Shown: piece after piece, positions 1 through 7,772 of the stretch
How the letters are laid out: each line of letters starts with the position of its first letter
Position numbering within the stretch: the first letter of the stretch is position 1
Origin: Thermodesulforhabdus norvegica
GTDB taxonomy: Bacteria; Desulfobacterota; Syntrophobacteria; Syntrophobacterales; Thermodesulforhabdaceae
Assembly (NCBI RefSeq): GCF_900114975.1
Contig: NZ_FOUU01000002.1
Location: forward strand, 382,363 to 446,362
Length of the DNA stretch: 64,000 bases
Reading direction: 5' to 3'
Program-made: the position numbers and the translations under genes
The notes under the pieces: model-generated
The model's input: only the letters and a program-made list of their open reading frames with translations
Database searches by the model: none
Told to the model about the DNA's origin: nothing

Positions 1-97
1 GAGGTTTCGTAGTGTAAAGTACAACGTCAATGTACCGGAAGACATTTTTTCAGAGCGATATTTGAGAAGGCCTCCGAGGCAGTACATAAGGCGCTGA
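1..97 (+). CDS. 3' end of LolA-like outer membrane lipoprotein-sorting protein (partial)
   Basis: Reading from base 2, an open frame runs to a TGA at 95-97. It encodes a tail containing the segment VPEDIFSERYLRRPP. A closing stretch with a proline, an (F/S)-x-R-x-L-R core and basic residues is typical of the LolA-like outer membrane lipoprotein-sorting proteins often encoded just before a beta-barrel gene in Desulfobacterota. Only about 31 residues are in the window, so the family call rests on this tail and on the outer-membrane gene 15 bases downstream. Confidence 0.5.
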   Translation, partial: RFRSVKYNVNVPEDIFSERYLRRPPRQYIRR

Positions 98-112
98 GAC
101 GGAGAGAGTCAA

Positions 113-1390
113 ATGAAGCGTAGGGTTAAGTTGCTTGTGCTGTTGGTGTTTGTCGCTCTGCCCGGGATTGGCCGGTGCGCCGATAGTGCGGGCGCGTCGA
201 TAGGAGAGTGTTTAGAAAATGTGATCCGGTATGTAAAAGGTTTTATGGAGGTTTCCGGGGCGTCTCGCGTCGCAGGTGAAGATGCTGCCGAAACCAGGTG
301 GCTTCTGGGAGAAGTCAGGCTTCAGCTTGATTATACCCGGGATCTTTCCGACTTCACTTTATCGATCAGGCCTGAATTCGTCGTGGACGGTGTTGATCGA
401 GAAGTGCACCTGGATTTGCGGGAAGCTTACGTGCTGCTGCCCTTTCCGTCTCTCGACCTCAAACTGGGACGTCAGATTATTACATGGGGTACGGGAGATT
501 TCGTGTTCCTGAACGATGTTTTCCCAAAAGATTGGCAAAGCTTCTTCATCGGTCGTGATGACGAATACCTGAAGAAGCCGGCTAACGCGGTCAGATGGAC
601 CTTCTATTTCGATCTGGTATCCCTTGACGTTGCATGGATTCCCTTTTTTACCGGAGATACCTTCGTTTCCGGAGAGCGGCTTTCTTACTATGATTTTATG
701 AAGGGCGAAATATCCGGACCCGAAAATCCGGAAATAGACCCCGATTATCCGGCACGCTGCCCTACCAGTGGAGAGATCGCTGGAAGAATCTTTAAGACCT
801 TTGGTAGCTGGGAAACCTCTCTTTACGGCTATCGAGGCCGCTGGGGACAGCCTCTGGGCTACGATCCCGGAGATGACGAGAATGTTTTTCCCAGGCTTGA
901 GGTATGGGGAGGTAGTTTCCGCGGCCCTGCTTTTGGTGGCATTATAAACGGTGAGTTTGCCTGGTACAGGAGCCTCGATGACCTCGATGGTGATAACCCC
1001 TACATGCCAAACTCAGAAATTAGATGGCTGATTGGATACAGCAAAGATGTTGCACCGGACCAGACACTTGGAGTGCAGGCTTACGTAGAACATCTGCTTA
1101 ATTTCGGAGAATACGAGGAATCCGGCGGAAAGCGTGACCGTGAACGATTGTGGCTTACCCTCCGCTATACCGGCCTCTTTATGAGACAGAACCTGACGGT
1201 GTCCTTCTTTGGATTTTTTTCCCCTCTGGAAGAAGACATGTACCTTAGACCCAAGCTGTCTTATAAATATTCCGACGCCGTGACCCTTGTTCTAGGTGCA
1301 AACATATTTTACGGCAATGACGACGATACCTTTTTCGGGCAGTTTGAGGGAAACACCAACGTATACGCCAGAATACGATATTATTTTTAA
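113..1390 (+). CDS. outer-membrane beta-barrel protein of unknown function
   Basis: This 425-residue protein has a cleavable signal peptide (about residues 1-22, ending GRCA) and ends in an aromatic residue after alternating hydrophobic positions (IRYYF), the usual BAM recognition signature. The body is rich in Tyr, Trp, Asp and Gly with alternating strands, for example LKLGRQIITWGTGD near residue 115, which resembles porin-like or DUF1302-type proteins. A GGAGAG Shine-Dalgarno sits 8-10 bases before the ATG. It follows a probable lipoprotein-sorting gene by 15 bases, a pairing often seen next to MMPL-type RND exporters, so a role in lipid or hydrophobic-compound traffic is possible but only inferred. 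No substrate can be read from the sequence. Confidence 0.7.
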   Translation: MKRRVKLLVLLVFVALPGIGRCADSAGASIGECLENVIRYVKGFMEVSGASRVAGEDAAETRWLLGEVRLQLDYTRDLSDFTLSIRPEFVVDGVDREVHLDLREAYVLLPFPSLDLKLGRQIITWGTGDFVFLNDVFPKDWQSFFIGRDDEYLKKPANAVRWTFYFDLVSLDVAWIPFFTGDTFVSGERLSYYDFMKGEISGPENPEIDPDYPARCPTSGEIAGRIFKTFGSWETSLYGYRGRWGQPLGYDPGDDENVFPRLEVWGGSFRGPAFGGIINGEFAWYRSLDDLDGDNPYMPNSEIRWLIGYSKDVAPDQTLGVQAYVEHLLNFGEYEESGGKRDRERLWLTLRYTGLFMRQNLTVSFFGFFSPLEEDMYLRPKLSYKYSDAVTLVLGANIFYGNDDDTFFGQFEGNTNVYARIRYYF

Positions 1391-1556
1391 GCTTGACAGA
1401 TTCGGAGATTTTCGTGTTCTTATGAATGCTTCATTTGTGCAGAAGTGGAAGGTCTTTCTCGGGAAGTGAACATGAAAAACGGTGAAGGAGAAACAGCCGG
1501 TATTAAAAGCCGTGGTCCTTTAAGTACGAGGACAGGCTTATTTGGATTGAGGGCAA

Positions 1557-1586
1557 GGGGATATTCGCTGAGAATATCCCCTTTTT
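1557..1586 (+). terminator. intrinsic terminator 5' of the nif3-like gene
   Basis: A 10-bp perfect stem (GGGGATATTC at 1557-1566 pairing with 1572-1581), a 5-base loop and a run of five T form a strong rho-independent terminator. It ends only 6 bases before the GGAG Shine-Dalgarno of the next gene. The stretch 1391-1556 holds no convincing ORF. It is either the 3' UTR of the outer-membrane gene or a short leader or sRNA ending here. Confidence 0.8.
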
Positions 1587-1602
1587 ATTTTTGGAGAAAA
1601 CA

Positions 1603-2424
1603 ATGTTGACCGTAGGGCGGCTTCTGGAATGGATTGATGGTTTTGCACCTTTTGAATATGCCGAGGAGTGGGATAGGGTAGGTCTTCAGGTTGGAAGGCC
1701 CGACGCTACTGTTAAGGCAATTTTGGTGTCCCTGGATGTTACCGAAAAGGTCGTGGAAGAGGCCGATCAGCTTGGATGCAATTGTATAGTCAGCCATCAT
1801 CCACTCATTTTTCGGCCTGCCGAAGCGATACGTGAGGATATTTATCCCACCGATCTTGTGTGTGAGCTGGTCAGGCGGAATATTGCTCTCATTGTGGCCC
1901 ATACCAATCTGGACTGTTCATCGGAAGGAACGAATGCCGTTCTGGCAGAAAAGCTTTCTCTTTCCGATGTCTTACCCGTAAAGTCCGAAATGCGCCCGGG
2001 AAGAGACGTAGATTACTGGGGCGTGGGTGTTGTTGGCACTATAAGGCCGACGGAGCTTGAGGAGCTGGTAGCTGAGGTATCGGGTTTGTTTGGCGGTGTT
2101 CCCCTGTTATGGGCAGGTGATGGAAAGAGGACTGTTTCCAAGGTGGGAATCTGCTCCGGAAGTGGAGGCGCCTTTGTTGACGATTTTGTAACCTTCGGGG
2201 CAGATTGCCTGATTACCGGTGAGGTGAAGTATCACGATATCCAGAAGGCGGTTCATGGTGGTCTGGGCCTGATCATGGTGGGGCACTACAGATCCGAAGT
2301 GGTGGCCCTGGAAAGGGTTGTCGAAAATCTTCGTAAAAGGGCTAAGTTAGAGAAGATTGACGTAAAGGTGCATCTGTCCGAAAAGGAAGTCTGTCCGGTA
2401 AAATATTATTTACCGCGGAGGTAA
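1603..2424 (+). CDS. Nif3-like dinuclear metal-centre protein (YbgI/DUF34 family)
   Basis: A 273-residue NIF3/YbgI family protein, a soluble toroidal hexamer with a dinuclear metal site; some members are annotated as GTP cyclohydrolase I type 2 homologues, but the function is generally unsettled. The metal-binding signatures are visible: SHHPLIF near residue 65, HTNLD near residue 100, and the C-terminal GHYRSE, where His and Glu complete the site. I place the start at ATG 1603 rather than TTG 1591 because GGAG lies 6 bases upstream of the ATG. It is followed after 3 bases by the zinc-ribbon coiled-coil gene, a neighbour pair that is conserved across many bacteria. Confidence 0.88.
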   Translation: MLTVGRLLEWIDGFAPFEYAEEWDRVGLQVGRPDATVKAILVSLDVTEKVVEEADQLGCNCIVSHHPLIFRPAEAIREDIYPTDLVCELVRRNIALIVAHTNLDCSSEGTNAVLAEKLSLSDVLPVKSEMRPGRDVDYWGVGVVGTIRPTELEELVAEVSGLFGGVPLLWAGDGKRTVSKVGICSGSGGAFVDDFVTFGADCLITGEVKYHDIQKAVHGGLGLIMVGHYRSEVVALERVVENLRKRAKLEKIDVKVHLSEKEVCPVKYYLPRR

Positions 2425-2427
2425 GCA

Positions 2428-3186
2428 TTGAACGAGCAATTGAAGCTTCTGGTACAATTACAGGCCCTTGAAGATGCCAAGAAAAGGCTTATGCGTGAAA
2501 AGGAAGAGTCGCCCAGAAGAAGAGCTCAGCTGGAAAAAGAATTTCAGGCCTTTGAGGCCGATGTTGTCATGAAGAAGGCCGAGCTGGAAAATCTAAAGAA
2601 GCTTCACAGACAGCTGGAAAAAGATATTGCCTTACTGGAGGAACGCCTGAAAAGAGCGCGACAGAAGGAGGGTGAGGTAAAAACCAACAGGGAATACCGG
2701 GCACTGCTCAAAGAGCAGGAGGAATTGAGACAGGACATAGTGGATAAAGAAGACCGATTGCTTGAATGCATGGAGAGCATTGAGGCGCTGACCGGGGAGG
2801 TTAAAGAGCTTGAGAAGGAGTTGAAGGCTCGCAGAGACAAGCTGACCGAAGAGCTCCTGGCGCTTGATCGAGGTATAGAGGAAATCGATAAAAAGATTTT
2901 ACACCTGGAGCGCTTGCAGGAAGAAATCAAAGCCAGATTGGAACCGCAGATACGGAAAAGGTGTGAATTCCTCCTTGTTCGGCATGACGGTGTTGCCGTT
3001 GCGCCTGTCGAGCGTGGAGTTTGTAAGGTCTGCTACATGAGCATTCCTCCTCAGCTTTTTATAGAACTTCAGAAAGATCAATCTATTATGCATTGCCCCC
3101 ATTGCCATCGCTATATTTACTGGCCCGGTCATGAAGAGTATGTTGAGGCGGTGGAGCAGATTCTTGAAGTGCATGTGAATAATTGA
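2428..3186 (+). CDS. coiled-coil protein with C-terminal C4 zinc ribbon (DUF164 / zf-RING_7)
   Basis: This 252-residue cytoplasmic protein has long charged heptad-like helices over about residues 1-185, rich in Glu, Lys and Leu, predicting an antiparallel coiled coil. A compact zinc ribbon follows, with Cys199, Cys202, Cys223 and Cys226. The domain order matches the DUF164/zf-RING_7 family, whose members are found beside Nif3-like genes and whose role is unclear (nucleic-acid binding has been proposed). The start is TTG 2428, supported by GGAGG ending 6 bases upstream and inside the tail of the nif3-like gene. It shares a transcript with nif3 and prs. Confidence 0.85.
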   Translation: MNEQLKLLVQLQALEDAKKRLMREKEESPRRRAQLEKEFQAFEADVVMKKAELENLKKLHRQLEKDIALLEERLKRARQKEGEVKTNREYRALLKEQEELRQDIVDKEDRLLECMESIEALTGEVKELEKELKARRDKLTEELLALDRGIEEIDKKILHLERLQEEIKARLEPQIRKRCEFLLVRHDGVAVAPVERGVCKVCYMSIPPQLFIELQKDQSIMHCPHCHRYIYWPGHEEYVEAVEQILEVHVNN

Positions 3187-3226
3187 ATCTGAAGAACAGG
3201 GAGCCCTTCAGGGAGGTTTTTTGCCA

Positions 3227-4180
3227 ATGGCGATGTACGGCCTGAAGATATTTACGGGTAACAGCAACCCCGAGCTTGCCAGGAAGATATGCGAAAATCT
3301 GGACATTCCTTTGGGACGGGCCCTGGTTTCCACCTTCAGCGATGGGGAAATCAGGGTTGAGATTCAGGAGAATGTTCGAGGAGCTGACGTGTTTGTCGTG
3401 CAATCCGGGGCTCATCCCGTAAATGATCACCTCGTGGAACTGCTGGTCATGATCGATGCTCTCAAAAGAGCTTCGGCAAGAAGAATTACGGCAGTGATGC
3501 CTTATTACAGCTATGCCCGCCAGGATCGCAAGAATAAACCTCGTGTTCCCATAACGGCTCGTCTGGTGGCCGACCTGATTTCACGCGCCGGAGCCGACCG
3601 TATCCTGACTATGGATCTCCATGCGGGGCAGATCCAGGGTTTTTTTGACATTCCCGTTGACAATCTCTATGCGTCGCCGGTTCTTCTCCCTTACATAAGA
3701 GAACACTTCGACCATGATCTCGTGATCGTGTCGCCCGACGCCGGTGGAGTACCTCGCGCCAGAGCCTATGCCAGCAGACTGAATGCAGGACTGGCCCTGA
3801 TTGACAAACGCAGGGCAGACGTCAACAAGGCCGAAGCCATGAATATCATAGGCGACGTCGCCGGCAAAACGGCGATAATTCTGGACGATATGGTTGATAC
3901 GGCGGGAACTCTTAAAGAAGCGGCAAAGACATTAATCGAGCGTGGTGCCCGGTCTGTACATGCCTGTGTAACCCATGCGGTACTTTCCGGACCGGCTATA
4001 GAACGCATTGAGGAATCTCCTATAGAAACGCTGGTTGTTACGGACACTCTGCCCCTTACTCCCAAGGCCGCTTTGTGTCCGAAGATTAAAGTCGTATCGG
4101 CATCCAGGCTTTTTTCCGAGGCCATTCGTAGCATTCATAACGAAGATTCCATAAGCTCTTTGTTTGAAATTCAACATTGA
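3227..4180 (+). CDS. prs: ribose-phosphate pyrophosphokinase (PRPP synthetase)
   Basis: Prs transfers pyrophosphate from ATP to ribose 5-phosphate, giving PRPP for nucleotide, histidine and tryptophan synthesis. The 317-residue protein has the class I hallmarks: [10 protein letters not shown] near residue 40, [10 protein letters not shown] near residue 95 (ATP-binding and flexible loop), the catalytic KRR segment near residue 192, and the PRPP-binding DDMVDTAGT near residue 220. I choose ATG 3227, 10 bases after AGGGAGG; a second in-frame ATG at 3233 and an upstream TTG at 3221 are less well placed. The stop overlaps the start of the next gene by 3 bases, suggesting translational coupling. 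Confidence 0.96.
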   Translation: MAMYGLKIFTGNSNPELARKICENLDIPLGRALVSTFSDGEIRVEIQENVRGADVFVVQSGAHPVNDHLVELLVMIDALKRASARRITAVMPYYSYARQDRKNKPRVPITARLVADLISRAGADRILTMDLHAGQIQGFFDIPVDNLYASPVLLPYIREHFDHDLVIVSPDAGGVPRARAYASRLNAGLALIDKRRADVNKAEAMNIIGDVAGKTAIILDDMVDTAGTLKEAAKTLIERGARSVHACVTHAVLSGPAIERIEESPIETLVVTDTLPLTPKAALCPKIKVVSASRLFSEAIRSIHNEDSISSLFEIQH

Positions 4181-5499
4181 AAGAAAAGACCTCGACGGGC
4201 AAAAAGGAAGCCGGCTTTCTTTACGGTGTTGATGAGCGTCCACCTTGGGCGCTTCTTTTCTTTTACGGTCTGCAGTGGTTCTTTATGCTTTTCCCTGCCC
4301 TTCTTACGGCGGTTACTCTATGCGACCATGCTTTTTCCTTTTCCACCGATGATCGTATCAGGTTCGTTCAGTTGACCTTCATAATTTCCGGCGCCTTTAC
4401 CATCGTTCAGAGCCTCTGGGGTCACGGATACCCTGTGCTGGAAGGGCCTGCTACGGCGCACCTTTTGACTGTGCTGTTCCTTGCTCCCCTCGGGGTTTCA
4501 TCGGTTCAAGGAGGGATGGTTTTTTGTGGTGCAGTGTTGAGTCTATGGGCCCTGATTTTACGAACCTCACAGGTACGGCGGTTCTTTACGCCCAACGTCG
4601 TGGTGGTAATACTTATGCTCATTGCTTTTTCTTTGCTTCCTCATCTGATAGCCGACCTGACGGGTCAGAACGGACCCTCTGGACGCCCGGGATGGGTTAC
4701 TTTCTCGGCGTCGCTACTGGTAGTTTTGGGCACGGCATTGTTATCCGAACGGATGAAGGGTTATTTTAGAAGCTTTGCCATGCTTGTGGGTATTGTCGGG
4801 GGGACTTTCATTTTTCTTATTCTGGACCTCATCCCGAAAGGGGAATCCGATTTTGCGCCTTTTTTGCTCTTACCGGGCCTGTGGACGGATGTAAACATGC
4901 GATTCCCGCCTATGGCCCTGGTATCCTGCCTGGTCTCCTATGCTGCCGTTGTCGTAAACACCATGGGCAGTCTTGCAGGGCTTGCCTCGGTGCTTTCCGA
5001 AAGGGAATCGTCTCTTAATAAGCGTTTGCGTCGCTGTCTATTTTTGAACGGTCTTTCGGGTATTGTGTGCGGTATTACGGGGACCGTAGGGCTGGTAAGC
5101 TACGGTATAAGCCCCGGCATGGTTGCCATGCAAAGGGTGGCCTCACGATACGTTGCCACAACCTGCGGTGTTATTGCTCTCGTGCTCGGCTTCTTGCCGA
5201 GGATAGCTTTCCTGTGTTCTCTTGTGCCTCCTGCGGTGGTTGCAGCAGTCCTCTGCGCAGCCCTGGGATCTCAGGTCGCGGCGGCTTTTAAAATGGCCCG
5301 GGAAAATTACAGGGCCGTTAGGGATACCACCGTCATAGGGATTTCCGTGGTGGTAGGGCTTCTTGTTGCACTGATGCCCGAGAGGATTGCTATGGAAGCT
5401 CCCGGCTGGATCCGGCTTTTTTTGAAAAACAGCCTTGTTTCAGGTATCCTTGTGGCGCTACTACTGGAACATCTGGTCGTGAAATCGGGAGAAAGCTAA
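4177..5499 (+). CDS. NCS2-family (uracil/xanthine permease-like) membrane transporter, divergent
   Basis: This 440-residue polytopic inner-membrane protein has about 12-14 hydrophobic segments and the overall layout of nucleobase:cation symporter-2 transporters. The family core [20 protein letters not shown] (about residues 306-325) aligns with the SYGEN-G-A-T-R-S region of UraA. Both glutamates that bind uracil in E. coli UraA appear replaced: position 261 is Asn in VNTMGSL, and position 311 is Ile. The ligand may therefore not be a typical nucleobase. The start is TTG 4177, overlapping the prs stop. Its position after prs hints at nucleotide salvage, but that is inference. Confidence 0.75.
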   Translation: MKEKTSTGKKEAGFLYGVDERPPWALLFFYGLQWFFMLFPALLTAVTLCDHAFSFSTDDRIRFVQLTFIISGAFTIVQSLWGHGYPVLEGPATAHLLTVLFLAPLGVSSVQGGMVFCGAVLSLWALILRTSQVRRFFTPNVVVVILMLIAFSLLPHLIADLTGQNGPSGRPGWVTFSASLLVVLGTALLSERMKGYFRSFAMLVGIVGGTFIFLILDLIPKGESDFAPFLLLPGLWTDVNMRFPPMALVSCLVSYAAVVVNTMGSLAGLASVLSERESSLNKRLRRCLFLNGLSGIVCGITGTVGLVSYGISPGMVAMQRVASRYVATTCGVIALVLGFLPRIAFLCSLVPPAVVAAVLCAALGSQVAAAFKMARENYRAVRDTTVIGISVVVGLLVALMPERIAMEAPGWIRLFLKNSLVSGILVALLLEHLVVKSGES

Positions 5500-5518
5500 T
5501 TTACAAAGGATAATAACC

Positions 5519-5962
5519 ATGAAAAGCGTCAGATGCCCGAACTGCGGTTTTACCGTGCATGTATATCGTAATCCTTTTCTTACCGTTGACTGCATTATAG
5601 TGAACCACAGAAATGAGATCCTTCTCATTGAAAGAAAAAACCCCCCTTATGGGTGGGCTCTCCCGGGTGGATTTGTGGATTACGGAGAAAGCCTTGAAGA
5701 TGCCGTCAGGCGAGAAATCAAGGAGGAAACCGGTCTGGAATTGCACACCCTTAACCAGTTCAGAGCCTACTCCGATCCTGCCAGAGATCCCAGGCATCAT
5801 ACTGTAACGGTTGTTTTCTGGACTGAGATGGAGGCCGATCCCGTGGCGGGTGACGACGCGGCAAGGTGCGCCTTCTTCCCGCTGGATAATCTGCCATCAC
5901 CTATTGCCTTCGATCACGGAAAGATTATCGAGGAGTTCAGGTCATGGAAGAAACTCTCTTGA
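5519..5962 (+). CDS. NUDIX hydrolase with N-terminal zinc-ribbon-like CxxC
   Basis: A 147-residue NUDIX protein that probably hydrolyses a nucleoside diphosphate linked to another moiety; the substrate is not predictable. The complete NUDIX box G-x5-E-x7-REUxEExGU starts at GGFVDYGESLEDAV (about residue 50) and ends at REIKEETGL. The N-terminus has a CPNCG pair (residues 6-9) without an obvious second pair. An AAGGATAA element lies 7-10 bases before the ATG. The 3' end overlaps fdhD by 19 bases, so the two are translationally linked. Confidence 0.87.
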   Translation: MKSVRCPNCGFTVHVYRNPFLTVDCIIVNHRNEILLIERKNPPYGWALPGGFVDYGESLEDAVRREIKEETGLELHTLNQFRAYSDPARDPRHHTVTVVFWTEMEADPVAGDDAARCAFFPLDNLPSPIAFDHGKIIEEFRSWKKLS

Positions 5963-6774
5963 TTGACCAGACTCCGGAAGATGAGCCTTCCGCTGAAGTT
6001 GATGTCTTGATCTGTAAGAAAGGTGATCTGTGTTTGGGAACGCGCCAGTGGATAGTGGAGGAAACTCCGGTTACCCTGTATTTCAACGGGGATCAGATGA
6101 TCACATTGATGTGTGCGGGAAAACATCTTGATGAGCTTGCCGTAGGGTTTTTTATCGGTGAGGGATGGATAAGAGATCGCAAGAAGCTTCAGGGTGTTTC
6201 TGTGGATTCTGAGCGAGGTGTGGTGGACGTGAAATACGAAGGGGATGTGGGCTCAAGGGATAAGTTCTGGTTGAAAAGGGCTATAACCTCCGGATGTGCC
6301 AAAGGTAGCGTTTTTTGTGATGTCCTTGATGAGCTTCTTTCAAAACCTGTTAATTCGGAAGTGTCGGTCAGGCCCGATCAGATCTGGCAACTTATGGAAT
6401 CTCTGAATAGGTTCAGCAGTACTTACAAGCGTACCCATGGTGTTCACAATTGCATTCTGGCAACCACTGATGATGTAATCTACTATAGATACGACATAGG
6501 CCGCCACAACGCTCTTGATATGATCATAGGTAGAGCGTTTATGGATGATATGTCCCTTTCCGATAAGCTCTTTATAACAACGGGCCGTCTGACTTCTGAG
6601 GTTATCATAAAAGCCGCACAGGTGGGAATCCCCATTGTGGCCAGCAGACATGCTGCCACGAAGCTTGCCGTTGATCTGGCCGAGACCCTGAACCTGACGC
6701 TGATAGGCTACGTTCGGGGAAGCAGTATGACCGTCTATGCCGGGAAAGATCGACTCATACTGGAAAAATGGTAG
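5944..6774 (+). CDS. fdhD: formate dehydrogenase accessory sulfurtransferase FdhD
   Basis: FdhD delivers sulfur from a cysteine desulfurase to the molybdenum or tungsten bis-MGD cofactor of formate dehydrogenases. The 276-residue protein shows the family blocks: a central TSGCAKG segment (Cys118), RTHGVHNC near residue 160, RHNALDMIIG near residue 185, and TGRLTSEVIIKAAQVGIPIVASR near residue 215. In E. coli the catalytic loop is CxxC; here only the first cysteine remains (C118-A-K-G121). No formate dehydrogenase gene lies in the window. It is the last gene of the nif3-prs-NUDIX run. Confidence 0.9.
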   Translation: MEETLLIDQTPEDEPSAEVDVLICKKGDLCLGTRQWIVEETPVTLYFNGDQMITLMCAGKHLDELAVGFFIGEGWIRDRKKLQGVSVDSERGVVDVKYEGDVGSRDKFWLKRAITSGCAKGSVFCDVLDELLSKPVNSEVSVRPDQIWQLMESLNRFSSTYKRTHGVHNCILATTDDVIYYRYDIGRHNALDMIIGRAFMDDMSLSDKLFITTGRLTSEVIIKAAQVGIPIVASRHAATKLAVDLAETLNLTLIGYVRGSSMTVYAGKDRLILEKW

Positions 6775-6804
6775 GGTTTTTAGATCGTTGTTCCTTCGGA
6801 AGGC

Positions 6805-6833
6805 TTGCATTTTGTATTCCGGTGAGCTATAAG
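6805..6833 (+). promoter_or_regulatory. sigma70-type promoter of tRNA-Val
   Basis: A TTGCAT -35 element (6805-6810) and TATAAG -10 element (6828-6833) are separated by 17 bases. The -10 ends 14 bases before the mature tRNA 5' end, leaving a leader of about 7 bases. Position and spacing make this a convincing stable-RNA promoter. Confidence 0.7.
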
Positions 6834-6847
6834 TCTCAGAAAGTTTT

Positions 6848-6923
6848 GGGCGGGTAACTCAGTGGTGAGAGTGCCATCCTCACACGGTGGAAGTCGCGAG
6901 TTCGAATCTCGCCCCGCCCACCA
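6848..6923 (+). tRNA. tRNA-Val (anticodon CAC)
   Basis: A full cloverleaf can be folded by eye: acceptor stem GGGCGGG with CCCGCCC (6848-6854 and 6913-6919), D arm ACTC...GAGT, anticodon stem CCATC/GGTGG around loop CTCACAC giving anticodon CAC (valine, GUG codons), and T arm GCGAG-TTCGAAT-CTCGC. The discriminator A (6920) and CCA (6921-6923) are encoded. It sits alone between fdhD and the convergent PilZ gene. No clear intrinsic terminator follows. Confidence 0.95.
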
Positions 6924-6978
6924 CAGGTTAAGGTTTTTGAAAGGGAGGCTTTTCTGAAACTCAATCTGACCGACGAAA

Positions 6979-7368
6979 TTATTCTGTTCTGGCTGTATCC
7001 TTTTTTTGAAGAAAATCCGTGATTTCCTGGAGCACAGGGGACTTACCCAGCCTGGAGGCTATTAGTTCCTTAAGATAAGAAAATTGATCCACGTCCATTT
7101 TTGCAAACTCAACGGCCATGCCGTTACTGGTGTGGCGTACAATGTGTCCCTGAATGGGGTGTTTCGGTGATTTCCGAGATCCCGAAGGTTCCCTGATGAT
7201 TTCAACCTCCACTTTGGCGCCCACCGGTAAAAGATCGTCGGTGACTACACTCACACCGCAGAGGCTTATATTGCGAAGGAGCGCCTCAATAGCCTTACCT
7301 TCGGTGGTCTTCATGACCACCTTTACGCCCGGTATGGTTGTTCTCGTGAAACGCCTGTTTTGTTTCAT
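6979..7368 (-). CDS. PilZ-domain protein (second of a tandem pair)
   Basis: A 129-residue single-domain PilZ protein, expected to bind cyclic di-GMP. The N-terminal RRFTR (RxxxR) and the NISLCG (D/NxSxxG) motif near residue 33 supply the canonical ligand contacts. Its C-terminal segment VEFAKMDVDQFSYLKELI closely matches the neighbouring PilZ protein, so the two are probably tandem duplicates. The start overlaps the upstream PilZ stop in an ATGA arrangement. The target pathway is unknown. Confidence 0.87.
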   Translation of the reverse strand: MKQNRRFTRTTIPGVKVVMKTTEGKAIEALLRNISLCGVSVVTDDLLPVGAKVEVEIIREPSGSRKSPKHPIQGHIVRHTSNGMAVEFAKMDVDQFSYLKELIASRLGKSPVLQEITDFLQKKDTARTE

Positions 7369-7757
7369 TGTGCCTGCCCCCGGGTTTTATTCTTTATGAA
7401 GTCGTGAAATTCTTTCACGACCTTATCGAGATCTCCGGAGTTTAAAGCAATAATATTTTTCAAATGTATAAACGTATCCAGGTCCATTTTCGAAAACTCA
7501 AGAGCCATCCCTTCAGGTTCCGAACGCAAAACCCTGCCGTCAAGTTTTAGAGTTAATTCTGCCGCAGGCGTTCTTGCCAGAATTGTTACGTCAACCCCGG
7601 AACCCTGGGGAAAGGACTTTTCGGTGGATACGTACATTCCCTTAAGACTCAAATCTCTTATTCTGCCGGTGGTTGTAACGTTATGAGGACGAAGAGAAAC
7701 CACCGCTTCCGCCTGAAAACGGACTCTGGAAAAACGCCTTCTATCTTTTTGTTCCAT
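7365..7757 (-). CDS. PilZ-domain protein (first of a tandem pair)
   Basis: A 130-residue PilZ protein with RRFSR at residues 8-12 and DLSLKG near residue 34, the two cyclic di-GMP-binding motifs. The C-terminal half (LEFSKMDLDTFIHLKNII) parallels that of the following gene. The ATG at 7757 has a GGTGG element 6 bases upstream and lies 15 bases after the gltX stop, so gltX and both PilZ genes are likely co-transcribed. There is no output domain, so it probably acts as an adaptor. Confidence 0.88.
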   Translation of the reverse strand: MEQKDRRRFSRVRFQAEAVVSLRPHNVTTTGRIRDLSLKGMYVSTEKSFPQGSGVDVTILARTPAAELTLKLDGRVLRSEPEGMALEFSKMDLDTFIHLKNIIALNSGDLDKVVKEFHDFIKNKTRGQAQ

Positions 7758-7772
7758 GATAGTCCACCGGGG

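Noticed and set aside
1393..1426. TTGACA at 1393-1398 as a promoter for an RNA or the nif3 run
   Set aside because: The nearest -10-like box (TATGAA at 1421) is 22 bases away, too far for a normal sigma70 promoter.
1391..1590. Possible 6S, SRP or RNase P RNA before the nif3-like gene
   Set aside because: RNase P RNA is often found near Nif3 and DUF164 genes, but none of its conserved regions, nor the 6S or SRP cores, could be found here.
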